Shown here: piece by piece, positions 35,103 to 46,700 of the stretch
Numbering within the stretch: position 1 is the stretch's first letter
Layout: every line of letters begins with the position of its first letter
From: Acanthaster planci
Lineage: Eukaryota; Echinodermata; Asteroidea; Valvatida; Acanthasteridae
Assembly (NCBI RefSeq): GCF_001949145.1
Contig: NW_019091362.1
Location: 11,443,948-11,507,947, forward strand
Length of the DNA stretch: 64,000 bases
Reading direction: 5' to 3'
Made by a program: the position numbers and the translations under genes
The notes under the pieces: generated by a model
Told to the model about the DNA's origin: nothing
Databases searched by the model: none
What the model saw: only the letters and a program-made list of their open reading frames with translations

Positions 35103-36400
35103 TTATTGTAAAATGTTCAGAGATTTGTGCACAATCATCACATTGTCCCTTATAGGCCTATAAAACAATGTATATGCACATGTATCTTTTTGTGCCCATT
35201 TATAGTTTTTTTGACTCTGGTCTGAGTTTGGAAAGGTAGAGCGATTATGACCAGCATACCGACCAAGTTTTTCACACTTCTTTGGATTCTTTGGATGTTG
35301 AGTGCCCTTGTGTGGACGATACAGATGCCTATTGCTCCTTGCAATGGTCTGGGTCAGTGACTCCACCCTTTTGCAGTGATTGGTGCATTAGTTGTTGTTA
35401 AGTCGTTTACTTTTTCCAACACATTAACAGGTGAATGAAACCTAGTCTTTCTATGATAACAGCTGTATGAACTGCAAACAGATACATTTACATGTAGGGT
35501 TGTTGTATTTGCAGTGCAAATGAATAATAGATTTTCTTATACTGCTCGACTAAACCGCTCCTCAACTTTGCCAATTGTGCAGGTCTATTATTAGCATTTA
35601 CCTATTTAAATGATTCAACATGGTCATAAGGTACCCCGAACCTGTGCTGTATCCATGGGCATGACAATCAACAAGCATCTCATCTCAATATAAGCAAATT
35701 GTACCCATTCCTTGCATGTGAAGCTAATTGATCATTTGCATGATTTTCGTCAGCAGCCTTTCAGTAATTCTGATAGTCACTTGCTAATGCAAGAGTACCT
35801 TTTCACTAATCTTTGTGACAGAGATCTTGGAGCAGCAATTCTGTAAACAATCAACAAAGGATGTCTATCTCACTTTGAGGCATTTGGCTTTTCACCTGTG
35901 TGAGATTTTGGAGATTGGATACATGTATATGCAAGAGAGCAGGCATCAGTGATGCCGTAAAGACCTTTTACTGAAATAGCAAGATTGATTCTTTCTAGTA
36001 ATTCCTCTCCATGCTCTACAGGTAGAAATGTTGCACAGTAGTGTCTTTTATCAGAGAAATATTCTGCACTTGCCCACATTTTGCATCTCTCACGACTGCT
36101 TGAACCCCCCATGATTCCAGAAATTGCAATCTGGCTTGGCACTCCTCTTTAAGATTTTTTATGAGTCTCATTGCATTTCATTTTGAATACCGATCTTGGT
36201 TTCTCCATATTGATCTTCCGCCTGTCTGCTGGTTTCTCACTAGCATGAAGATGTACTTGGCACGTGTCCTGTACTTGTACTTGAGGAATTTACACTTTTT
36301 AAAAATTAGAGACAAAACTTTCCTTTACAAAAGCAAAATCTTCATTCTTATTTTACAGTGTGTGACTTCTAGTTTGGTTCTGGAACCGAATCAAGCTTAT
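35103..36400 (-). other. Possible decayed coding sequence, perhaps transposon
   Basis: Minus-strand frames at 35870-36142 and 35103-35366 look compositionally coding. The second holds KCEKLGRYAGHNRST, close to a CxxCG..GHNxxTC zinc knuckle with cysteines replaced. Frames are broken between them. I do not recognise a family. Confidence 0.25.
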
Positions 36401-36464
36401 CCGCTGAAATGCTCTCCTTGGTATTGAACACTTCTTTGAAGACCTCAGGATCAACAGGAATGCC

Positions 36465-37067
36465 ATATGGGTCATTCCATGAGGTTCGGGCACAATTTGT
36501 GACGGTGTCGTTGTTTATATGGGTAACTTTTACCACCTGTCATAACCTGTAAAGTAAGTCATTTACTCTGTAATCACACACACCTCTGTATTCAGCCTTG
36601 TAAGATTTATAATTCGCAATCCACATACTGAGTATTAGGGGTTCATCTTCACGGATCCCACGTAACAATGGACAGTGTCACAAATAAGCCACTTGTGAGT
36701 TAAATTTGAATAAAATCTGGTACACTGGGTAATCTGATTGCAGAGAAATGTAACAATTTGAACTCCCTGACTACAGACACTGTTGCTATACCTCGTGATT
36801 CGGGGTAAGCTTTTGCATAGCGACCACCATCTCTGGAATGGACTGGTTCCTTGGTGCCGTTCTTATCCATTGAAAAGAGAGTACTGTTGCAAGGCGTCCT
36901 TCATGTAACTAAGAAAAAGCTTGCCCCGAATCACGAGGCATAGCAACAGTGGTTTTACCGTACGATGGAGAATTCAAGTTGTTATGTTCATGTGAGTTTA
37001 AAGAACTCAGTGTACCAGATTTTATTCAAATGGCTTATTCTGGCCAACCTCATGAAATGACCCATAT
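36465..37067. mobile_element. Foldback MITE, copy 2
   Basis: Outer inverted arms ATATGGGTCATTCCATGAGG (36465) and its inverted partner ending ATGACCCATAT (37067), inner arms AATAAGCC/GGCTTATT. The left arm is longer by about 190 bp, probably from an insertion. The core is homologous to 23172-23543 in opposite orientation. Confidence 0.75.
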
Positions 37068-39913
37068 CATACACTCTGGATTGTTGTTAATACTGACCGT
37101 CAGTTTTTCTTTTGCAGCCAGTCTGCACACTGCCTTCAAATGATCTGCTGACCCAACATCGGAGGGTAATTTCTCCTTGGTGATGACATCTTTCTGATGC
37201 TCAAGATCAAAAAATGAGTAAGTCACTGTAAAATGTAATAAGCTACTCTGCAGAAGTCTACTGCAGGTAAGCTACAGAAACTTGACTGAGCGAATACAAA
37301 TACTTTATTCAGTACATTCTAGTCCAACTTAAGCCTTTAAGAACACAGGACTTTACAGCAGCTCTACTGTATACGTGCATTTTCACATTCTGGGCATGAA
37401 AAATTTAATCCCAGCATCATAAAGTCAAGATTTTTCAGATCTGTTAGGTCCTAAAGCCGCATTAGCACTCCATTTTACCGGTCTCCTGTTACATGTACAT
37501 CTTTCAGTGTGGGGAAAGTCTGTCACAGTTTCGTAAAACCTTGCTAAATTATCTGCACACTCTCTTACTGACCCAGACAAGAGCTTGTTGTTGCCTGCAC
37601 CCTAGCGCACACGACCTGTACATACATAGACGTTGAAAACAGTCGCAAAGATGTGCACCTATTAAAGTGCGACATTTGCATAATTTTCGTGCATGCCATC
37701 AAATCGTGTCACTTTGTCATCGCTGACGGTTATTCATTACCTCCAAAACCAGGCATACTGTATAATATTGGTTGTGTATGAATGACATTGTGATATCATT
37801 ACTCAAAGGCCTTCATAGAAGACCGTGCTTGCTTATTTACAATATTTTGATTGGTGAAATAATGGAGACCCTCGCTTGCGGTGTGGTCAGACCATATTGT
37901 ATCAGACGTTGAGAACTATTGTAATTGTAGGGTCAGTGAAGTAAGTGTCATCAGTTCAAATTGGTTCACCGAAAGAAACTTTTCCGTTATTGTCATGTGA
38001 ATGTACATGGCTGCATGTACATGAACAGGCTCATGTAGGCGAACTTGTCACATGTAAACAGACCTGCACGTGTACTTAATGACTATATAACATGTAAATC
38101 TGTTTCTTAAAGATGATTTATGATTTAATGTTCAATTATTGGGAGTGGTTGGACTTCAAATGTGCTATGTTTTATTTCTAAGGTAACACAGCAATTAGAG
38201 AGTAATCTGTCAAATATTTCAGGAATGTTGATACATAGTCTTTATGCCTATATGTACATTTTAAACTTATTTCTGTCAACAGAAAGTCCATGAAGTAAAT
38301 TAGTTTCTTTGGCAATAATCTGGTGGGAAGATTGACCAGTGAGTCAATGTTCCGAAATCTTCATTTATCTTGTACGTGTAAAGTCACGTGACCCTTTCTT
38401 CCGGTTCAAATTGGAAGTAGCTTAGATTTCAAAATTGGTGATAGATACGACCTTTCTTTCAATGGTGTAAGTCTCTCGCCAAACAGTACTCTTCCAAAAA
38501 TCCACTGATGACGTCATGAAAATCAGGAGCGCACTCTTGGGACAGGATGAAAATTGTGAACATTGTATTTTACAAATTTCAAAGGTTATAAGCAAATGCT
38601 TTTCAAAACACCTAAATTCAGATCAGTGTAGTTCTTTTTCATGCATTGGGGCTGAAGCATAATCGTCATCGTCGTCACCGTGCATGCACGCCATCATAAT
38701 CTATCACCTAAATTTCTGCAACCCTCGATCAGCTTCATCAGTTGTGTCACCTGATAAGCCTCACTCATTATTATTGCCAGTCACCGTTACCCAGAGTTCC
38801 CACTCAGGCGATCACTGGGCCAGTAGAAGTAAAATGTATTCGCTAGTCAGTTCACTAATGGTCTAGAGTGAACCGACAAGAGAATAAAAATGTTAAGAAC
38901 TTGCTTTGCAATGCTCATTTGACCTTGCGACGCAACTTGAAGTTTCATGACCAATCATTGACTGCTTGAATAGTGACGGCATGCAGTGACTTAAGTGCGA
39001 AGACGCCTTCATTACGACAGTCACCGCCATTGACATACGTCATTATCACCAGTGTCAAACAACGCCCGGTTCAGACATAAGTTCCCGAGTCACACCGAAC
39101 GAGTAGATCCAAGGAAATGACTCGGGTCGGTCGACCCAATTCAGACTCCAGGTGAATTTAATTTGTATAAGAACTCCACTCACGCACAGAATCACTAACG
39201 TGAATTCAAAAAGCCCTAATTGTAATACACCCGAATTGATGTTTTTTTCATTATTCTTTGCTTGCACGTCTGTGTCACTTTAAATTCGTTGTTTTTCCAA
39301 AATGTGTTTTCATTTCTTCAGTAGAGGAATTCAATAAGAGTCCAGTCATTTGTTGATAGATTAATGCATGAGCTAAAAATAACAGAGCACAATGACACCA
39401 AATTGTTTTCATCGATGGATTTGGGGACATGTCATGAAGACATTATATACTTATATCAATGTACAATACATTTACATGTTATTTGCATTGAGTTTGACTC
39501 ATTATCAGAGCGATGTCTGAAGCCAGAATCGTTCTGAACAACTCAACGTGTCGATCTTTCGCCTTCTGACGCGCCTGGTCGCGCCTAATTGTTAAAATAT
39601 CGAACCTAATTAAAATCTTACCTTCAGTTGGATCGGCGCGACACTGGAACGCATACCTGAACGAAAGACACGCCAAAACAGACGAACTTTGAGTGCCTCC
39701 TTTTTCGCCGTTCTTGTGAAGCTGGCAGTTCAAGTTCTAAGCATTGGAAACAAATACGCGTTATAGTATGTCATCAGTTTTTTGACAGTATTTCGATCCA
39801 CCAGAACTGCATTCTAAGTACTATCTCACAAAAACTGTCCGAATCAAGACATGTATTCAAATTGAACTCACCTTGTACCTGATTACTGATACATGTAATC
39901 GGAAGTTTCAGCC
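37068..39913. other. No gene seen
   Basis: Short unsupported frames; one TGACGTCA at 38509-38516. No repeat structure stands out. Confidence 0.45.
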
Positions 39914-40262
39914 TCAATGCAACTTTTTGCTCCCGAAGAAACTGTAGATCTCGATTGCTTCCCTGACGCGTATCGGGTACCATCTATTGACCGGAGCGAT
40001 GAGTTGAGCTGCTTGCCAGGTGAGGTGATCCGTGATGTGTGAGTGCTTGACAATCGCTGATTTATCGTAGTCACCTCTGCGTCCATGGGCAATGTGTTCT
40101 GTGAGTCTGGCGGGCAAGTCCCAACCAGTCTTTCCGATATACACCTTCCCACATTAGCAGGGGATCATGTATACACCGGCTTTTGTTTCTACTCGTTGCT
40201 TCTACTTGTGGGTCTGCAGGGTGGCTTGTAGTTTCTTGGCTTCAGCGTGGAATACTCGGATG
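39914..40262 (-). mobile_element. Penelope-like retroelement fragment: GIY-YIG endonuclease
   Basis: The minus frame reads GVYMIPC, a stop, then CGKVYIGKTGWDLPARLTEH, later HITDH and NRWYPIRVREAIEI. GVYxIPCxCGKVYIGxTxR..RLxEH and the final IREAIEI block are the signature of the GIY-YIG domain that ends the Penelope-like element polyprotein. Two in-frame stops (one in the linker before GVY, one between PC and CGK) show that it is dead. No reverse transcriptase is visible upstream. Confidence 0.8.
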
Positions 40263-40616
40263 TTGGCTACAAAGCTTCCCAACTTTAGTACTTGTACCAA
40301 ATTCAAACCATTATCACAAGGTACTTTAGAGCTTTAAGATGTCCATTCGTGAAGTTTGAAGTTTCTTGGCTTCAGCGTGGAATACTCGGACGTTGGCTAC
40401 AAAGCTTCCCAACTTTAGCACTTGTACCAAATTCAAACCATTATCACAAGGTACTTTAAGAGCTTTAAGATGCCCATTCGTGAAGTCTGAAGTTTCTTGG
40501 CTTCGGCGTGGAATACTCGGACGTTGGCTACAAAGCTTCCCAACTTTAGTACTTGTACGAAATTCAAACCATTATCACAAGGTACTTTAAGAGCTTTAAG
40601 ATGCCCATTCGTGATG
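40230..40616. repeat. 130-bp tandem triplication of Penelope-like sequence
   Basis: Units start at 40230, 40360 and 40491 and are nearly identical. On the minus strand each contains the codons NVRVFHAEAKKLQ, the segment that continues into the endonuclease fragment, so the array was made by duplication inside the retroelement. Confidence 0.85.
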
Positions 40617-42280
40617 AGCACAACACAGAAGAAGGGGCAATTTAAAGAGGCACACCACCCTGAAATGACCGAAAGTTAATACAATCGAGAGTATGTACGT
40701 TTTTATTCGAAATGTCTAAGCTGAAGCATTTCATTAAATGTCAAGGGCCAATGACCCAACTCGAGTCTGACTCCAGGCACAACTTTTGGCGACTCGACAC
40801 GATTCTAGGCTCGACGTTTAAATGACTTCGACTTGCGACTTGAGTCACTGCGAGTAAATGACTCAACTCGATGCCATCATCAGAAGACCTGACTCAAGTG
40901 AAAGTTAATAATACTCGAGACCAAAATGTTAAAATAAACTTAAGTGCAAAAGAAATTCGTTTTCTTATCATGGAATGAGGTACAGTTCCGGTTTGTAACT
41001 ATGTTCGTGTGTTATTATCATCAAAAGTAAGATCGGTGTACTGTCAATTTTTTAACTAATGTCTCGAATCGAACTACTAAGGTACGTTACAGTGACTCGA
41101 CTCGAGCCACTACGTTGCAAAGACCGGACTCGACTTGAGTCACAATAATTTGTGATCATTCAATGAGGTCCCATTAGTATCATTTTTACTAGGTGATATG
41201 AATTTTGCAGGGTGGTGCATGTTTGTCAGTAAGTTGCGGCCTTTCAAGTTCATGTATCACCTATCTTTGTATCATCACAAAATTGCACATTTGGCTGGTA
41301 AGAATGGTATTTCTTTTAATTTTTTTTAAGCGCAAGAGTTTTTGGAGGGCCTGATCCTCCAAAGTGGCTCTAGCTGGTGGCTCATTTCCAGATTTTTTTG
41401 GGCATTTTAGCTAAGTTTGTAGTATTTAGACTACACTCGTTTTTATTCATTGCACTTCGCCTTTATGCATCAAATAATGGGTTTACTTGGTAAAAAATGC
41501 AGGTAGTTTAAAGTTGATGGTGATTGTATCCCACAGTAAGCCCTTCCACATTTCAAATCGCGTATTTGCACAAACACCGTCTACGTGTGTGGGTGTATTA
41601 GTCCATACCAAAACTTATACGACCGCTTATCTTGAAAGCAGAACCCTGCTTGCGCATTGTGACATAAAAGAACAACTTTGCATATAATAGGTCCAACTAG
41701 AATGCTGCATATTCAAAAGAGCACTAGCAGGTTTTTTCCTATTAACTAGCAAAACTACTCTATATTTTTTCATCATGTCCTTGTATGGTAGTTGCAGAGG
41801 TTTTTGATGAGGGTACGTTGTTAGATACTTCACTGATTTTTCAAGGCCCATGTCTGCTTCGGTTTGTACACTCGGAAGGTCGATAGTTTTGATTGTATAT
41901 AATAGTTTGTTTACTAATTAGTGACTTTGTGCAAACACCGCATCGTATACAGTGGGTAGTGCTAATTTCCCAGAACATAAACCTCGCTTCTGTCATCAAA
42001 ACACTTCTCAAATGTCAGGGTCGGATTTAAACTTTCTTGAGAATTTTCGTCTATGCATGTATGTATGTTTTTTATAATTTGTAAATCAGGGAGGGCACAT
42101 TAGGGAAAGTCGAAACAAAAATTAGTAAAGGAATGTCGTTATTATGATCACAGTTCAATTTGAAATCAAGAAAAGAAGTAAAACACAGAAACCGTTCATA
42201 GCATTGTTTTTCCGGATTATTTATTAACTTTCTCCATTCGCATACATGCATGAAGTAAATAAAAAAGTAATCATGCAAAA
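40617..42280. other. No gene seen
   Basis: Contains scattered ACTCGA-rich words (40760-41140: CGACTCGA, ACTCGAGCC, GACTTGAGTCA) that may be a decayed low-order repeat. No exon seen. Confidence 0.4.
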
Positions 42281-42331
42281 AATAACAATAATAATAAATA
42301 ATAAATAATAATAAATAATAAATAACAATAA
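42281..42331. repeat. AAT-type microsatellite
   Basis: Tract of AATAATAAATAAT units. Confidence 0.9.
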
Positions 42332-42915
42332 CCGTGAAGTGGCTGCTTACAGGAGAATCAACTAACGAAGCGTGTGGTGTGCAATTTGAATACGCGATTG
42401 GGTTTAGTAGTTCTCTTGTACTTCTCCCCAGATGCATTGGTGACGGAGAAAGTACAGGTCAATAATGCGGTAATAAGCAGTTTTCTGAAATGAAAATCAC
42501 GCACAGATTGAAAACATCGCCTTCACACCGGTATTCACTGAAATGACGACATCCTGAAAGTAGGGGATGCAACGGGCAGCCTACTCGCGCATTGTGACGC
42601 CATGATCATTGCCGGAAGCTGTGTACAAATGAGCTTACTCCCTTTGGCAACACTGCATAGTGCTTGTTGCTTCCATTTTTCTGCTGTAACATATGATTTC
42701 ATTTATACATTCTGATCAGTATTCATAATACCTACCCAGCAATTCTGGTGATCAAGGAATGTTATCTCCGCATTTTAATCACGTCATTACAAGGCCGTGG
42801 AAGTTTCAAAGGAACAGTCGCGTGAACGTGAGTAATCAGACGTCAAAAAGAATCTTAGAAGGATGGTCTTTGTAACAAAGTTGTAACAAAATCACAAGTC
42901 AAATATACATATATA

Positions 42916-42962
42916 CATATGACGTCATGGTGGCACAGCCTGTGCCCTCATGACGTCATATG
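42916..42962. repeat. Hairpin with a CRE in each arm
   Basis: CATATGACGTCATG at the left and CATGACGTCATATG at the right, joined by GTGGCACAG..CTGTGCCC, form a 23-bp-arm palindrome. It lies downstream of copy B at the edge of the block duplicated at 30.5 kb. Confidence 0.7.
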
Positions 42963-43624
42963 CACGAACACTGCGGGATTAGGATTAATGTTCTTGAGAA
43001 GTTAATTTCAAACTTAAAAGTTGTACTCTCTTGAAGAAGAGCCAATAATTATCATCTAGAAAAAAAAGACAAAACAAAGACCGACAACAGGAAGGAGAAA
43101 GAACTTCTGCAAATGAAATAGGTGATGAGGGCTGAATCCGGCCCCCGAAATAGATATCGGTGCTGTTCAGTCATCTGTTGAACTAAGAATTAAACACATA
43201 AGCTAAAATGACAACTGGAAACTAAAATGATCATTGTCAACAATTTAAGGGATTCCTTGTTGGCTGTGAAATGATTTATGACACAGCTACGACCAGATGT
43301 CTGAGTAATGAGAGCCAAAAAAATTAATGGTGCGACAATAAACACTGTCCTCCTGACAAACTACGGATAGAAAGACGTAAATTGGTCATCCTATACATAT
43401 TTGTGTTCCTGTTACACCTGGCCTGTTTAGTTTGACAGAACATACGTGTATAAGTAAAATTGACAGTTCACATGGTAAGCCTTGGACCAACGTGGTTAAA
43501 GAAAATCGGCAGCGGTTCATAATAGGCCTTCCACTCGTTTGGAAATGGCATAAATTGTAACACTGCTAAATCTCCGTCATATGTGTGTAGGATTCATTCC
43601 TCCTCTGGACGTTGTGCGTGTTTC

Positions 43625-43708
43625 CTACGATGGGTCAAGGGTCATGTGGCTTGAGCCGTCCACGTCGGGAACAGCATAGTCGACTCCTTCTGTTTCTTTA
43701 ATTCTCGC
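43625..43708 (-). CDS. Copy B exon 13: tail end and stop
   Basis: Acceptor TTTAACAG|GCG. Frame: ARIKETEGVDYAVPDVDG then SSHMTLDPS and TAG. DYAVP is a YxxP motif, known from Crk- and RasGAP-type SH2 binding. The stop region is also preserved in the broken copy at 31.14 kb, which supports it. Confidence 0.85.
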   Translation of the reverse strand, partial: ARIKETEGVDYAVPDVDGSSHMTLDPS

Positions 43709-46700
43709 CTGTTAAATAAACAAACAGAAATCCAGCATTCAAATGAGTAACAGTTGTTATAGACAACGCATCATTATGATTGTAAATATCATCTAGTTAT
43801 GATAATGGACCTTTCTTTTACGTTGTCACATTTCTTGGAAATGACTTTTTAAAACGAAAATGAGACCAGCTTATCACATTCTTAAGTTGTTACTCAAAAA
43901 GTAGTCAACAGCGCACAAAAATAGATACTTTTAAATGTAGGCCTACGTGTAACTGCTGTTGCTGCAGAATATCGCACCAAATAGTTAACGCAGATCAAAC
44001 TGCTTGCACTCAACATTGATCATAGGGGTGAGTTGCCAAACCTGTAGGTTTGTGAAGATAAACAGTCACAGCTATGATCCGAGTGAAATATGTTTGTCAT
44101 ACTTATCATCTTTGCGAAACAGCACCCCACGAATGTACTATTTTACGTGAACTGAAGTGCAGAAATTACATGTACTTGTCAAAATGGTAGTTGGCACCTT
44201 AATTATTTAAGAGCTGATCATGTTTACGGGTAAATTTTACTTTCTAACCAAACACAGAACAAACTTGAAAGTTTCTGACTGGTGTGTCTAAAATGTGTAC
44301 CGGTAAGAGATAACAGTGGAAAGTCCTCAGAAGAATTGTACTCAATTACCTTCTGGCGTTTGCGATCATTTTGCACCCTTGGAATTCTCTTCCAAAAACC
44401 CAACAGCTTTCCTTTATTTATAGGGCAACAATCGATTTAAGGAAAGGTGAAGTACAAACAAGTAATGGGAGAAATTGGAGTCTGAGAAGGCTGGTTGTCA
44501 CCTGGTAATGACGACTGTCCTGATAGTCGTCAGTTAGATCTTCTTTCGGATTGAAACTGACCGCCACGGTAGCCCTGCTATCGTTGCTGTTCTATAGCAG
44601 GAAATAAACAATATAATTTCTCGTTGACAACTGCAATTGTAACTTAATACCGGTAGATATCGACGGCCTGAATGTTATGTGTTGAGGAATGAGTTGCCAA
44701 ATTGAACATAATTATACGTAATATTTTCATAATGTGAGTTTGGATGGAAAAAACCTTGTCTTATGATAACGGTTTAATATGTCTAATTCTTCCCTTCTCT
44801 CCCGCCAAAAAGTACTTTCCTATACCTTCAACCTCCGATACTTGAGGCACAGGATGACAATACCGATGGTTAAGACAATGGAGGGGAAGCTCAGCACTGT
44901 GCCTACGGCCGTAGCCACAACGTTAACTGTATTCAGTTGAAACAGAAATGTATTAGGTGATAAGAATCACCAAGTTCCTATAAATTCTAGGTCATTGCCA
45001 ACGTCCAGATAAAAAAATGAAGGTTTAAAGGAAATGCAAGCGTAAAAAGTCAGCACTAACAAGAACGAGCAATGTAGGCTTTCCGGCCACCGAAGCATTT
45101 TCCTTTCTATTCACTTATTGGAATAATGAAATTCTTCTGAGAGGCATTTCTTGTGCTATTGTGAAAATAAGTAATTTACCATTCGATTTCAAAGTTTTGT
45201 CCTGACACTTTAATACCTTGTCAAGAAACTTCGTCACTTCACGTTAAAGTCGTGACAAATGTTAGACAAAATTTAAGAAGCGTAAATCGGTAGAAAATTA
45301 ATTCAATTAGACGAATCTGGTAATATAAATCTGTAAATTTGAATGGCAAGAGTTTTAAATAGCCAGGAAAGGCTATCTTTAGTCCTACCTGGCGTCGAGG
45401 CGTGTGCCTTTGTTACACCGCCTGTCACCATGATGGTCTGGGGGACACTCTTCATGCCATCGTAAACAGAAAAAATCTTGAAGAAGTACTCGGTCTTTGC
45501 AGTTAATGACGAGAAATAACAACTGTTTTTAAAACAAAGAGTAAGTGCTGCTTTTAGAAAACCTAGACTCATCTATGTGTGTAATCAAATAGATGTCCAC
45601 CAAGACTGTTTAAATGAATGGTATTTGAAACATACATTTTGACCTATTCACGGCTGTGATCACGAATGGCTAAAGTGGCCAATGAAGTCAGGATTTTTAT
45701 AGCTTTAGGTTGGACTGTATTCAAATTTAAACTGCTAGCCCCATCCATGATTTCCCTTTCAGTGGACAGAATGTAAACTAGGAATGCTGAGAGATGAGTG
45801 TCCACATATTATGATCAAAGAGCCTAAATTGCCACAGAACCTTGTGCCCCATGCTTTGATGGGTTCGCTGTTTTCGCCCGGAGAGATGTGCAGCTCGTAA
45901 GAGTCGACATCACCCTCCGTAGGAGCATCCCACTCCAGGTTGATAGCGTCATCCGTCACGAGCATGGGGCGGACGTTAGCCACACGCCCAGGCCCTGAAA
46001 ATTACAAAGTCAAAGAGCGATCATCGTCCTGCTGCCGAGTCCTCATGATGGTAGGCGTAATTTTCTAAGCAATCCCATCTTCAGCAATGCTATTAAAGGA
46101 GTAGAAATTTACAGCGAGAACCAAGAATTATTACTATACATTCTAATTATTACTATACATTATTACTTATACATTCTAAACATTTTCGTATACGAAACAC
46201 TTTCGTATAAACTTCCGTTTTGGTCACGTGAATATTGCATCTACCGCACTGAAGATGTTAAACGAATTAGTCGTTATCTTGTGGTCTGGGAACAGATCCA
46301 TTAGAGTCTGAGAAGCGTGTTTCACAGTGCCTATTTCAGATTAGTACACTAACATCTTGCAAAGGCCTAACTAGTGCTTTAACTAAGCCACTCTCCTTGG
46401 TATCTCCTACAGGTGTTCACAGAAACCAATGTTTAGATATACAGGGTGTCCCAGGAAGAAAAAGAATCCTGAAGCAAATGGTCCATTTAACCACATTGTG
46501 TAATGTCTGAGTATAAAAGTGTGTTTGCCATAAAGGAGTACATGATGGTTTTCCTTCAGTCACGTTTCATTATTGTTATGCCAAACGCAATTGACGGCAC
46601 TTCAGGTTTAGAGAGAGTGATTGCATTCAAACATAGCCTGGTGGAATTCTTACCGGGCATATGGTAAGTCGACATTCATTTGTATAGAATATGTTGAAAG

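Noticed and set aside
35870-35900. C2H2 zinc-finger linker (HTGEKP) in a minus-strand frame
   Set aside because: No C2H2 cysteines or histidines in the right spacing; chance match.
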